Below, piece by piece: positions 46,001 to 58,642 of a stretch of DNA of 64,000 bases. The notes beneath the pieces are model-generated. The model worked only from the letters and a program-made list of their open reading frames with translations. It ran no database searches and was not told the DNA's origin. Made by a program: the position numbers and the translations under genes. Source of the stretch: Seiridium cupressi (taxonomy: Eukaryota > Ascomycota > Sordariomycetes > Amphisphaeriales > Sporocadaceae); the NCBI GenBank assembly GCA_036674765.1, contig JARVKI010000928.1:186001-250000 (forward strand), written 5' to 3'. The number at the start of each line of letters is the position of its first letter. Position 1 is the first letter of the stretch.

Positions 46001-46799
46001 CAAGCCGACAGTCCCCAGCTATCTGATACATGCCTTGATGCAGGAACCCAACGAGTTAGTCTAGCTTGGAGGATGGAACACAGGACATGGAGAGTGCCAG
46101 CAACAACTGTACCCGAACTCTTTGGGCTGTTCTGCAAAAACTCTGGGTAGCCGCATCTGTCTCCATCTGCAGCCCCTTGTTGTGTGCAACTTTACCTAGG
46201 TATGCGCTACCACATGCGACCAGGGGATAAGATATTCGTATCAACACCTTCTCGGGCGATCAATTTAATCATCCATCGGACCGCCAGAGCTTGCTATTTG
46301 ACCGTGACCGCTTCTCTATCCAAACCCGACCGGCCAACCACGCTCCTTCCTCCTCAGTGCATACGGCAGCCCCCTACTGTTCCCTAACTTGTTGTTCACC
46401 CAAACTTTTTCAAACACATTGAATGCGTTGGTCGAAAACTCAATTGCCCGAATGAAAGAATACCCGGAGTCAATTGGTCCCACAATCGCAACTTGACCCG
46501 TGTTTTTCTGTTCTCGAGTTTCATTGCCGTGGTTTGCTCGTCTGGCCACGAGGGTCAAAAATTCACACGCAATAATTTTCCCACCCAAGCAAACACTTCC
46601 CTTCACTTCACTTCATCACTCGGCTCATCCAGTCTTTGAGGTGCATGCGTCTGAACATTCCTTCCCGCTGCGACACATCAGACGAGCCGCACAGAAATCG
46701 ATTCAATCCGACCTTCTGATTTCCTCAGGCTATTACAGCTTGCGCCGCTAAAGCAATTTTGGCACACCGCGACTCGCTGTCGCATGCCCTCTGACAACA
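43018..46799. other. 3.8-kb gene-poor region upstream of the AzgA gene
   Basis: No supported gene. Minus-strand frames at 45176-45370 and 45384-45635 have protein-like stretches but no start, no domain and a frame break between them. A short ORF at 45923-46150 has a plausible ATG context but no further exon. The right end should hold the permease promoter. Confidence 0.35.
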
Positions 46800-49129
46800 A
46801 TGGGCTTCTCTGGCAAGACCCAAGGGATCCTGGACAAATTTTCAGATATCGAGGACCGCATCAACCGCTCGACTTTTGGTCGAGTCTTCCGCCTCGATGG
46901 CTCTGGTCATGTGTGTGGAACCTGTAGCCCTTGTGAGCTGTTATCAATGGCGATGACTTGCCGTGCATTACCTCCAGACTCGGAACTGGAGGTGACGATG
47001 ATGGCTGACTTCATGTCCAGTTTTCGGTCTGCTGACGAGTACTAGCCAAAGCAAATTAGAGGCGCATCGTTCTTCAGGGAACTGCGCGCTGGCTTGACCA
47101 CTTTCGCCACCATGGCATACATCATCGCCGTCAACGTAGGTTATGCCCAGCCGTCTACCTCTTGGGATAGATACTAATAGTCTCCTCGGCAGTCTCATGT
47201 GCTCTCTGAATCTGGAGGCACCTGCGAATGCAACACTCCAAGCGATCATTGCAAGACTGACGCAGCCTATGCTAGTTGTCAGACGAGTCAGTGAAAGAGT
47301 TCAAACTCTGTCGTGACGTGCGTCCTCGCTGACTTTGTGGCCGCAGTCCTGAAACAAGACCTGATCACAGCTACCGCGGCTATAGCAGGCCTTTCTAGTA
47401 TTCTCTTTGGGTTCCTGACCAATTTGCCTGTCGCATTGGGGTAAGTTGGCTAATCACAGTGGTTCGGGGCAGTAGACCGCTGATCACAACACAGTCCCGG
47501 CATGGGTCTTAATGCATACTTCACCTACCAGGTCGTCGGTTGGCATGGTACTGGCATGGTCTCGTACAGCCTCGCTCTGACGGCGGTCTTCGTGGAGGGG
47601 TTCATTTTCATGTTCCTAGCACTTACTGGATTGCGACAATGGCTAGTGAAGATGATCCCATCAACAATCAAAACAGCCTCGGGAGTTGGTATCGGTCTCT
47701 TCCTGACCATGGTGGGCTTATCCTATTCCGCCGGCGTAGGGGCGATCACCAGCGGAGGCTCGACTCCTGTAGCTATTGGTGGCTGTCCCGTCGCTTATCT
47801 AGACAGCGACGGCAGTTGTACCCAGGGTATCATGACGAACGCAGCGGCAAGTCTCCATCTCATGACAATCTCAATACTATATATGCTGATTATTTGAATC
47901 TAGTTCTGGATTGGTATTACCCTTGGTGGCATCTTTGTTGCTTTCCTCATGGCTTTCAGAGTCAAGAGTGCGATCGTCATCGGCATCACTTTGGTCTCTG
48001 TCATTTCATGGCCGTAAGTTCTCCATAGACTTGAAGGGAGGCATGCTGACCTGGAGATAGACGAGGTACAAACTACACGTATTTCCCCGGTGATAAAGAC
48101 GGAGACGATCGATACGAATTCTTCAAGAAAGTGGTCGCCTTTCATCCCATTGAGAAAACCTTGTTCGCACAGCAGTGGGATTTAAGCGGCTCCACTGGGT
48201 CTCAATTTGCGCTTGCCCTTGTCACCTTCCTTTATGTCGACATCATCGATTGTACTGCGACTTTATACTCAATGGCGAAATTCTCTGGCGTTGTAGATGA
48301 GAACGGAGATTTCCCTCGCTCGACTATGGCCTACTGTACCGACGCGGCTTGCATCTCCATTGGTTCACTCTTTGGCTGCTCTCCCGTCACCGCTTTTATT
48401 GAGAGCGGTGCTGGAATTGCAGAGGGTGGTCGGACAGGGCTGACTGCTATGATGACGGGACTGTGCTTTCTGCTTTCCCTCTTTCTCGCCCCGATTTTTG
48501 CGTCGATACCGCCTTGGGCCACCGGCTCCACGCTTGTCTTAGTAAGTCTCGGTCTATATCCTAAACTTTGGCCTTGTACGGTTACTGATACGTGCTGCTA
48601 GGTTGGCTGTTTGATGATCCGTCAAGTCTGTAACATCAATTGGGCTTATATTGGTGATGCTGTCCCTTCTTTCGTCACTTTGGTATTTATGCCAATGAGT
48701 TACAGTGTGGCATACGGGTTGATCGCGTAAGTTGGTCTACAGAATAATACCCTACCTGACTAACAAACTATCACCAGGGGTATGTTCGTATACGTCGTTC
48801 TCAACACGATGATTTGGGCGGTCGTACACTTCACCGACGGTAGAATAACACCCGCCAACTACAATGAGAAAGAGGTGTATAATTGGGCCATGAGCAGAAG
48901 AGATATGCCGACCTGGATGCGCAAGATTGCGGACAAGATCTCGGGCAGTCGCCAATCAGCTGTGGGCCGTAAGGAGACCATTGAGCTTGCGGATACAGAC
49001 AGCACTATCCGCAATAGCTCACACAGCGGTTCAGCAAAAGACAAGGATGCTATCATTTTTGAACACCATCCTCAACAGCCACACCCAGTGCATAACTCTG
49101 CTTACCAACACCAAGAACACTTCGGCTAG
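46800..49129 (+). CDS. azgA: AzgA-type purine (adenine-guanine-hypoxanthine) permease
   Basis: Nine exons: 46800-46910, 47046-47135, 47193-47286, 47347-47440, 47495-47846, 47904-48013, 48061-48541, 48602-48726 and 48778-49129. Every join keeps frame, giving 602 aa, slightly above the family norm of about 580. Typical stretches are LRAGLTTFATMAYIIAVN, the signature GPGMGLNAYFTYQVVG, GIGLFLTMVGLSYS, LYVDIIDCTATLYSMAKFSG, GCSPVTAFIESGAGIAEGGRTGLTA and PMSYSVAYGLIAG. These match the NAT-fold AzgA-like family of proton-coupled purine transporters in the plasma membrane, with about 12-14 membrane segments. The C-terminal tail is hydrophilic, Ser- and His-rich. The intron after exon 5 has a GC donor. 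CASP lies downstream on the same strand. Confidence 0.95.
47847..47903 (+). other. GC-AG intron in azgA
   Basis: GCAAGT at 47847 is the only donor that joins MTNAA to FWIGI in frame. The GT four bases further gives the wrong phase. The acceptor is ATCTAG at 47898-47903. Confidence 0.75.
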
Positions 49130-49938
49130 CATTCAGCGCAGGGGTCAACAGAAACGTTGTACAGAGACGAAGAGGCGACGACTTGTCCCGCAAAGAACAC
49201 ACCAGGACCAAAATTATCACCAACAAGAGGATGGGTCGGATTATGTGTGCAGCGGAAATATCTGATGGAGGGTGAGATGATGTTTGCTTACTTGTGTGCG
49301 TGCCTAATATGAGGCAGCACTATTTGACGCACAATTACACAGGACATGTCATGGGATGGGAGAAAAAATAGTTCATGTCTGTGGTGTTCCTTGTGTTACT
49401 ATACTGTACTTGACGGATGGGAAGATGTAAACTTGACTGCTACACCTCTGAGAAGTGGATAAAATAGGAGCACAGTATCTTGCCACTGAGGGAAATGAGA
49501 TGATGCGGATACATTGACGAGAGATGTCATATGTCTGGTATAGCTCACGAACAAGCTCAAGTAAATTACCGGCCATAATTGAGCACTTAATATTGGGCTA
49601 TTCATGGAGCGAGATATTTCGTGTAGTTACCGTAACCGCAATCGAGAGTTACGGGTTTGTCCAGGTGCTGCGAGGACAAGTTCTCCACTTTTAGGGAGTG
49701 GAGCAGATGTACCCCTGCAGGTCGGCTACTTGAGCTCCTGTGCTAGCGAACACGTTCAATGTTCCATTCGCAACAGCTGGCGGAAGTTCATGCTTCAACT
49801 TAAAACCTGAACGGCCCACGGCAATATCAAGGAATTGTGTTTGTATTTGGCTTAGGCGGCAATAAGCAACCCGCAGAGCTTCATTCTCTTGCTCATGCAT
49901 TCGCCACCGGGGCAGCGACCTCTGCCGTAGAAACAACA
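49130..49938. other. intergenic between azgA and CASP
   Basis: About 800 bp holding the 3' flank of the permease and the promoter of the CASP gene. No other element is seen. Confidence 0.4.
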
Positions 49939-52280
49939 ATGGCCGACGTGTCCGAATATACGGCCCTCGAGGTGTCAGAACCAGCGAATACCGAGAAGTC
50001 TTCGGCTGCATCTGCTGCCGCTGCGGAAACAACGAATAAATTTCAACATGCCATTTCAGCATGGCGGAGTAAGTGCGCATGTCGATGGGAAGGGCTGGTT
50101 GTAACACGATCTGATGAACTGCAGACATCGATTTGACCACATTGGTTTCGACTCTAGACAACACAGCATCGGACATTGTCGCATACCAACGAGATTCGAC
50201 GGTCCAGAGGAAAGATCTCGCACAGAAGACAAAGGACTTTAGAAAACTAGACGATGCGACTAAGTTGACAGAGATCAAGGGCCTACTAAAGGGTGTGTGG
50301 TTTGGAAATTCAACATCTGCACTTGATGTCGAGCTAAGCTGACTTGCCGGTGTAACAGCCTACCAAACCTTCATCGATCTCCTGACAAACCACTCGAAAT
50401 CGACCAATTCAGCCTTTCTCCAAGTCTACTCAGCTCTATCCGACGCGCCGGATCCGTACCCCTTACTCGAAGCTTCGGTAGATTCTATGCTGGTCTCAGA
50501 AGATACCCTGCCAAAGCTCACGGAAGAGAATCAGCACTTGCAGAAGAGTATCTCAAAACTCACTTCGCAGCTAGAGGAGACTGAGTCGAAGCTACAGTCC
50601 GAGAGTGCGACTCGCAAACAATTAGAGTCCAATTTGGAAGGCAAAGTGAAGGAGGTCGAGGCATCATGGAGCGCTGTACTGGAAGAGAAGAAGGACAACT
50701 GGGAAGCCAAGGAGAAAGCGCTGGAGGAGAAAGTCGAGAACCAAGAGAGGCTGATGACGGAGATCAAGGCAAGCTACGAGGTAAATCAACGTCTGAAGGG
50801 CTCGGAGGATAGCGAGTCGGAAGGACAGGGAGGCCACGTCACATCGGCGGAATTAGAAATGGTCCATTCAGACCTGGAGCGGACCAGCGCCAGACTTGCA
50901 GAGGTTGAGGCCCGCAATGAGCAGCTGCGGTTAGACCTGGCGCAGTCCAAATCACAAGTCTCAACTCAAGCCCCGGCGCTCGAGGACGACCCTAGCTACA
51001 TGCGAATGCGGTCCGAAAATTCGTCCTTGATTCGAAAGCTCGACTCTGCAAGACTAGAGAAAGAAGGGTTCAAGCGAGACATTGACACGAAACTCAGAGG
51101 TCTTGAGAGAGAAGTCGGCCTGCTCAAGGAGGACCGAGACAATCTGAAGGCCAAAGTACAGAAATGGCAAGATTATGACGACGTGAAGCAGGAGCTGGAA
51201 GTCTTAAAGAGCATCGAGTTTGCCACAGGCGACGATGACGATGTTTTGGTGACCGACGCTGATTCCAATGGTGCGGCTGCCAAGGGTAAAGGGGACACTC
51301 TTGAACAGCTGTTATTGGCACGAAACAAGAAGCTTAGTGATGAACTGACAATCTTGCGTGTTTCGCATCAAGATCTTCAGAGCAGGCTGGAAAACTTGCA
51401 AGAGGACATGTCACGAACAAATGCCGACCTCGAGAGGGCACAAAACCTCAACGCCCAGCTCGAAAATGATCTGGCCAATCTCCAAGCAGAGGGTCAAAAT
51501 GCTTTTCCGTCAGGGGCATCTGTAGCTGGTACATATGCCCGCTACGCACCGTCCGTAGCGCCGGGTAGGCGAGGAGGCCGAACATCGCCAACTTCATCCA
51601 TTATCTCAGGTTTCAACCCTCGAGATGGGGGTGGTGAAGTTTATGGAGGCGGGTCCGGGATGTTACCAATGATTACGGCGCAACGAGATCGTTTCAAGAA
51701 GAGGATCACACAGCTTGAGAACGAATTGTCCGACTCTCATCGTTCGATATCACAGCTGCGACAAGAGACAGCAGCACTGCAAAAAGACAATCTGCAACTC
51801 TACGAGAAGACACGATACGTATCCACGTACAACCGAGGTGCACCATCAGCATCTTCGTCTTCAGCATATTCTTCCAACCCTAACCCGTCGACGGTTTCTA
51901 TCGGCGGCACAGGTAATCCGGGTATCGCCTTGGACAGATACCGAAAAGCGTACGAGTCCAATATTTCTCCTTTCGCGGCTTTCAGGGGCCGAGAATCGGC
52001 AAGAGCGTATAAGCGCATGAGCTTCCCCGAACGTGTGGTCTACTCGGTGACGCGAATGGTGCTCGCGTCAAGGACGAGTAGGAACTTGTTCGCGGCCTAC
52101 TGTGTAGCTTTGCACCTACTCGTATTTTTATCATTATATTGGATGGGCACTACGGACGCCGAGCAACACGCGAGTAACTTGAGCCAAGGGGTCGCGGGTG
52201 CTGCGGCGATGGCAGGAGCAGCTGGAAAGGGAAGTGGGTCGAGCCATGGAGATTGGAAGGAAGACTCTGGTGGCTTCTGA
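49939..52280 (+). CDS. COY1: CASP/Coy1-type golgin
   Basis: Three exons: 49939-50068, 50125-50292 and 50359-52280 (introns of 56 and 66 nt, frame kept), for 739 aa. The start is the ATG giving MADVSEYTALEVSE. An N-terminal conserved block (AWRNIDLTTLVSTLDNTASD, RKDLAQKTKDFRKLDD, KAYQTFIDLLTN) is typical of CASP. About 450 residues of coiled coil with heptads follow, then a Gly/Ser-rich linker. The C-terminal conserved block is RYRKAYESNISPFAAFRGRE, FPERVVYSVTRM and a tail anchor VALHLLVFLSLYWMG. CASP/Coy1 is a Golgi membrane tether that helps retrograde traffic and retention of Golgi enzymes. Confidence 0.95.
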
Positions 52281-54801
52281 GGGTAACGCGCAAGGGAAAT
52301 GCGGGTTGTATAACAGTCGAACATACCTTTGTTAAAGCAGTTTACTGATGCAGATACCACGATTAGTGCTGCTCCTCTCCGGATACCCTTCTTGTCAAAA
52401 CTCGAGTACAGAGCTTTTCGTAGTCAAAAGCGTGCCGTTGTATGATATTGTCAGAACCAGCGCAGTCGCCCAGTGAACACGAACAGACAATGGATTGCAC
52501 ATGAAGGGAACGTCATGAAAGGAACCAGGGTAGATTCAAGCATGCCCAGGCGCAGTGTAATCAAGGCAGCGCCTAATTAGCAAATGCCAGCTGTTATACT
52601 GGGAGCCGAGACCAGATCCATTGGCCGTCAATGAAGCATAGCGGAACCGCGAGCTGCAAGACTCATCGCAGATTGCCACGCGGCAACCCTCCCTTCGACG
52701 TTTTGGAGGGCTGGGTCTTGGTTCAAGAGATTTTGCTGAAAGAAGACTTTGACGTTTTCACAATGCTCTTGATAAACGCTTCCCGGGGTCGGCACAGCTG
52801 GCCGAGGAGGGCCTCACCTGAGCGGTGGCCTATCAACGAACCTTAACGGCGCTGCTAAAGGGCGGGAGGAGCCTTCATGAGGCTACAAAGTCGCACGGCA
52901 TAACTCTAGCGGGTTGAATGAGCGAGACGCTTACGATACCTACCTACCCACCTAGGCCAGCCAGATCAATAACCATGCTCGGTAGCACAGAGATGCTGAA
53001 GAAATCAGGGATCGAAGCCAAGATGTCGCTGGCGCCGTGTTCATTGGACAGGCAATAAACGGGTAAATTAAACAGATCGGGCATGGTCTCAATGAATCAA
53101 TCTTGTTTATTTTGGTTGTGGTTGCGCGCTTGATTCTATTTTCAGCTCCTAGCCGCCCGGCTCAACGCCCTTCCCCACGGCTCGTGCTCCACAGTCGAAC
53201 CGAATATCGGGCAAATTTCAATTGAACCATGTGGGTGCTGCAGAAAGTTGCATGTGGCATGCGGGAGCGCTGTCCTCGATATTAGCCCACCTTCTGGACT
53301 TAGGGCGAGAAGACGCGTCGACTTTGGATCCTGGCTTGCGCGCGCTTCATCGGTCCATTGTCGGCAGAAAGCTTCTTTTTCCGTTCCACTGACCCAGCAG
53401 CGAAGAACCAAGATCCGGTTTTATTGACTGCTGGCCGCAAGATACTGGGTATTCCCGCCGTTACACTCATATCGAAGTCTCGATATGCACGTCAGCCAGT
53501 CGACATGGCGGGAAGCTCTATCCGTATGTATTCCGGCCGTGTTAATTGCCCGGATTGACATGCACGCTTCGAGCAGGGCTACCTGATCATGCTGGCGTGC
53601 CCTAATAGCCGAGACCTCTGGCGCGCTCTTCTGCCACCGATTGCGAAGCTACTGCATGCATCTTGGAGACCTACTGCAACTGCTCTAGGTCAATATGACC
53701 TGATGTTTTTGTTTCCCGTGCATCTTGTGGCTGACCACCGGCGTTTGACCGGGTAGGATATTACTCTCTCCGCCTTGACTTCTCGAGTTACGGCTGCAAC
53801 CCCCAGAAGAATGGGAATACGAGGGAGTATCTGAGTAGTCACCCTCAGGGCATCCTAGATGGAGTCTTTCTACTATCATATTCAGCCAAGGTCCAGATTT
53901 TCTCAAACATCAAGTGTTTTGCCGCTGCGTCCCCTCTCGCCAGGCTACACTACAGAAAATTCGTACGCCGTGTAAAGTGCAGAAGGTTAAAGTGGTGGCC
54001 GATGAAAGGCGGCCCCGGCGCTTGCATGACGGGGTTGGGCGGCGGTCCTCAGCCAGTCAGAAGCCGGTCGAGGCCTCTTACCCCATGTCGCCGACCCCTA
54101 GCTGCAGATCGCTTAGCTATCCCATACAACCACCCATGTCGGCTACCCGTTCTCCATGGACAGGGGCACTCTAATTGCAGCATCCAATGATCCGACTTCC
54201 CTGCCTCCAAGACCCTCTCGCCTCTGTCCCTCCCGGCTTGTCTTTCCTCAGCGACGTTGCCCAGGGCGGCTGCAGAAGATGACTTCCCGATGGACGAGGG
54301 TATCAGTCCATATGCGGAAGGCTGGTAGGTACTTTCCCCCATCTCCCCTCATCCTTGCCAGACTCTATTGTAAGACCAATTTTGGGTCCCTGCAGGTGTG
54401 GGTGGTTCAACGCATGCGATGTGCCGCCGGACGGACTATGGTATTCTTGCAGGTCGTTGTATAATATGATATCCCTCCCACCCTCCTCTGAATATGCTTC
54501 CAGTAGTACACCTGCGTCTGGTTCACCTCATATATCACGTTGGTGAATCGTTTCCTTTTCAGTCTTTCTGATTCTTGATTTCGTCTTTCTGATTTCGGTT
54601 TCCTTGGTCATCGATTCTTTTTATGCACAGGCTGCTCGGAGGGTCCTCGTCCGTTATTCCAAGACAAGAAGCAAAGCATCACCACCGTCACCATCAGCAA
54701 CAATTGTTATTCGACCAATTAGTCCATCTCGACCAACCTCAATCTCAAGGACTTCTCCAAGTCCCAACTACATCTCACCACAATTCAGACAAGCCATCAA
54801 G
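52281..54801. other. 2.5-kb gene-poor region
   Basis: ORFs at 53142-53411 and 53914-54342 have no motif. From about 54480 the plus strand becomes pyrimidine-rich (TTTCCTTTTC, TCTTTCTGATT), as in a fungal core promoter and leader just before the secreted-protein gene. CCACC/ATCACCACC-type simple sequence lies in that leader. Confidence 0.4.
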
Positions 54802-55697
54802 ATGCGTTCTTCGATAGCATTAACTACGGCGCTGGGAGCCATCGCGACCCTGGCCGCTCCTACATGGCCATCTCTGAACGAAAACGCAGTGCAGCCCGGC
54901 GCGCTCGCCACAGTATCGGAGTATTTCAACATGCTGGCGGCCAAGGTGCAAGAGAGCCGATCGATGGCTGTGGCACCAGTGTGTGACCTCTCGACTGTAC
55001 AGATGCCAGAAGGTTAGTACAGATCCCGGTCCTTTCACGAAGCTGCAAGACTGACATTCTACAGCACCCGTGCCTCTCCCTGCCGTGAGCGCCGGCTTGA
55101 CCTTGAAGCACGTGGCTGTGGGCCGCGGCACACAAAACTACACATGCGACACTACCAACGCCACTGCTGCACCAGTACAAATCGGCGCCATGGCAACGCT
55201 CTTCAACGCCAGCTGTCTCATCTCATCCTACCCAGACCTCGCAAACATTATCACCAAGATGGCGCTGCAGTTCACCCTGACGGAAGAAGAGACGACACTG
55301 GGACCAAGCAATCTCGCCATCTCGGGCACTCACTTCTTCACCAACACCACAACCCCTTTCTTCAACTTGGACCGTCCCAACCTACAGCTTGGTGAAGCTG
55401 GCTGCACAAAGCTGAACGCGACCAACGCACCCGCCGATGCCACGAAGGGAACCGACAACTCAACTGCCGTTGCATGGCTCAAGCTGGCCACACGTACTGG
55501 TGCTACGGGAGACCTACAGGAAGTCTATCGGGTTCAAACGGCAGGCGGCAGCGCGCCAGCTACTTGCGCAGGCATGCCTGCCTCGTTCGAGGTGCAATAC
55601 TCAGCACAGTAAGTCACACTTTAAGTCGAGCCCGGCATTTACAGTCCACTAATCGCGCAACAGATACTTCTTCTGGGCTGGTGCTGAATCGTCATAA
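54802..55697 (+). CDS. secreted DUF3455 protein
   Basis: Three exons: 54802-55012, 55065-55608 and 55664-55697 (introns of 52 and 55 nt, frame kept), for 262 aa. The last exon adds only a dozen codons. The N-terminus MRSSIALTTALGAIATLAAP is a classical signal peptide. The mature part has the DUF3455 features: LPAVSAGLTLKHVAVGRGTQ, NYTC, AAPVQIGAMATLFNASC, a GTHFF motif, VAWLKLATR, a TAGGSAPATC block and the end VQYSAQYFFW. DUF3455 proteins are common small secreted proteins of ascomycetes, sometimes mis-annotated as malate dehydrogenase. Function unknown. Paired Cys and N-glycosylation sites (NYT, NAT, NAS) fit secretion. Confidence 0.9.
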
Positions 55698-58642
55698 GCA
55701 ACCTGAGTCGCAGTTAGAGAAAACATAGGACTAGTTTGTTGATTGTATGATAAGGGGTGATGGTGCATCACATACGGCACTGGCAGACCTTTACACACTA
55801 TTTCTCTTCGCGCCTGGCGTTCAGGCGTTGAGGCTTTCATAACAAGACCGGAAGCCATTGATGATTTTGGTCGAACCGAACATATTACTTTTAGTGCGCT
55901 ACAAGGCTGGGACTACATTCTGCTTCTGTGTGGCTATCAAAGCAAAAGATTCGCGCGAGAGAGAGACGCTGGTGCTCATAGTCCGAACCGATAATACCAT
56001 ACAAAATTCTGACAACTGTCATGTCTATCATGTGCTTTGATCTTTTCCAGTGCTGTATTTGTTTGCCCACCTTCGTTCTTGGGGCAATTATATTCATTGC
56101 CTCTGGCAGGCTGTCCTTTGAATGCGACTCCTCGCATGCACATTTGCTGTTGGTTTCGAAATCTCTAAGATCTGTCTCGAATCCCTTTGGGTGTAAGCTC
56201 ATCTTCGCTCTTTGGTGAGGTAGCAGTGACAGCCCCTTCTTACTCGGGGGGTGATCGGCCATGCACGGCATCGCATCACTGCAACCCTACCAAATCTGAT
56301 ATGCCGCACTCAGCCCAGGGGCCATGGCAGCTATAGGATGCTGTGATATATGCCTTTGCGACTCATCGCACATATTTCTCATGCACGCTGAATAGCGCAC
56401 CAAACGATGTGCATCCTGAAGAGCCCACCACTGTCAAGTCGACATCAAGGGATCGCATCCTCTGAGAAGCAGGCTTTGTCCGATGCGACCGTGAGTCCTC
56501 GAGCTCGGGCGAATGCGCTCGGATACATCTGAAGCTCAATCTGAGCTGCAATCCATCTGAAACTATCACATTTCGTTCCTGCTTATTGGCACTGCCTTCT
56601 CATCCGACAAGCGGCTTGTCGCGTGCGAACAGCCGTATCGAGAAGAAATGCATGGCAATTGACGATGATTCACAAGCCTCATTCCTGGCCGTTCTCTATC
56701 TAGTGCCACATTTCCGTATGACCTGCAGGCTGGTGCAGATCCTCGAATTATCGTCCTCCTCTGCAGAGAATTGGTTTTATTTGAACTTCTCCCGTCACTC
56801 GAACCTAGGCTACCTAGGTATGCTCCATAGGAGATCGGGGGTCGGCATTTTGAAGCAAATCTGTGTACAATCTCCTGCCTGAAAGACTGATGGCCCGCTA
56901 TGCCACCGACCCCCACATCTCTAATAGCTCCCAGAAGAAAAACTACGGTTGCAAGGGAATTACGAGCCTCCCAACCAGATACCTAATGACATTAGCAGGG
57001 GTGCACTTTTAATTGGGAGAATCAATGTTCCTGGTCTGTGCCACGAGTTTCTACCTGACAGGGAGCCTTCAAATCGGGTTGGTACCGTAGTATAAGGGAC
57101 ATGAAACACGAAGCCTTCGTCTACAACCTTGCCTACCTACAGACCCATGCGCTCACCACCTCGTTTTCTCGACTATACTGACCCGGCGGGATGGTTGTGC
57201 ACGGAGACTGACACAAGATTCTCCAAGGCTGAAACCGCCGACCCCTCAGTCAGGGGAGAGATTTAAACTCAGCGTATTGTGGATCCCCAATATAGGCTGC
57301 TGACAGTGGGCTGTTTATCCTATCCGGTGCGACGGCAGGATGGGAGGCACCGGTTTCAGGAAATGATGGACTATACATGCAGGGAGGATTCGAAACATGG
57401 ACATGAGCTCATCACAGGGCCCGAGTCAAGGGATCTTATCAGTCCGATCTTGCGGGAGCCGGGCCGATTATGTTGGCTTCGGACCCAGAGCCGTGGGCTG
57501 GAAACTTTGGCGTCACCTAATGATGCCATGGAATACAGTATGTGCTTGAGTAGGCAAGGCCACTTCTCCAGCCAGATTCTCGACTAGAACGACATTTATA
57601 CTGTAATACAACGTAACTTGTCGAGTGTCGAGAATGCATTTAGAGTGATAGCAGAGTGATGCGTTCCTAGAGAGAGTTTAGGCGGGGTCCGTTGTATACT
57701 GTTTCCCTTCCACTAGCACCAATGTAAGCACATACATATACATCGTAATCCTCCGGGACAGACTTGGCACCAAATCTTCTCCCCCTTTTGGCAGACGTTG
57801 AAGCATCATTGATGATTTCGATAGATTAAGGAGCCGCTCCACCTCATCCTCATCCAGCTCCCCGCATTCCTCCGCCCACGCTGTAATCCTGGTCGGACAA
57901 GTAGGAGCTGAAACGAGAAACATCCAGCCAATACACACACACTGCTCGTTTGAGCTTCTGTAGGGACTTAGCAACCCTGCATAACCGTGCGTAGCTCATC
58001 CACCTGTAGCCCGATTTGCAGGTGTCGTAGATCTCAACAGAGTTCTTACAATGGGAAATTTCTCTTCTTTGATTCCACTCCCAATTTCGTTTTCGAGTTT
58101 CATGATGCCTGTCAACTGAACATGGCTTTAAATCCTTCGGTTAGTGCCACCCGAACCATGTTCCACCGGTTATCGGGCGTCCTAGCGACCTTCACGTTGA
58201 TCAAGGACCAGCCTGCATTGGACCCAGCTGTCCGGATCAAACGCTTCTTGAAGTACATAAGGGGTCATTGCCAAGAGTATAGGGTAGACTCTACAATGCA
58301 GGCTTGAGACTAGAATAAGCGCGACGATCCAGGATGGCTATAGTCTTCCGCGCGCTTGTTGTTGGGCTAGGGTTGGCAACGTCGTTGCGAGCTAATTATT
58401 CCAAAAAGGTGAGAGGTACGTCGTAGCAGCTGTAGACCGATATATTCGAATGTTATGGGCTAAATGTCTGCATGACTTGTCCTTGAAGAACATACGTAAT
58501 GTGGATGGAGGACACCAAAAGTGAACTCGGCAGGTGGAGCTTCATTGTTATATGACCAGCATGACGCGTGGATTACATGTTTGTGCTCGGCGCATTAGAT
58601 CGGTCCTAGGCAGACCCTCAAGTCTCTAGATGCTTGCCATTA
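55698..58642. other. 2.9-kb gene-poor region
   Basis: The minus-strand ORF at 57678-57974 has a protein-like stretch (ELDEDEVERLLNLSKSS), but no splice sites or partner exons could be found. Other ORFs look random. No supported gene. Confidence 0.35.

Noticed and set aside
51715..52020. 101-aa ORF within the CASP gene
   Set aside because: It is in a shifted frame inside a clearly coding exon.
57678..57974. Minus-strand ORF of 98 aa with an acidic helical stretch
   Set aside because: No neighbouring exons or family match could be found.
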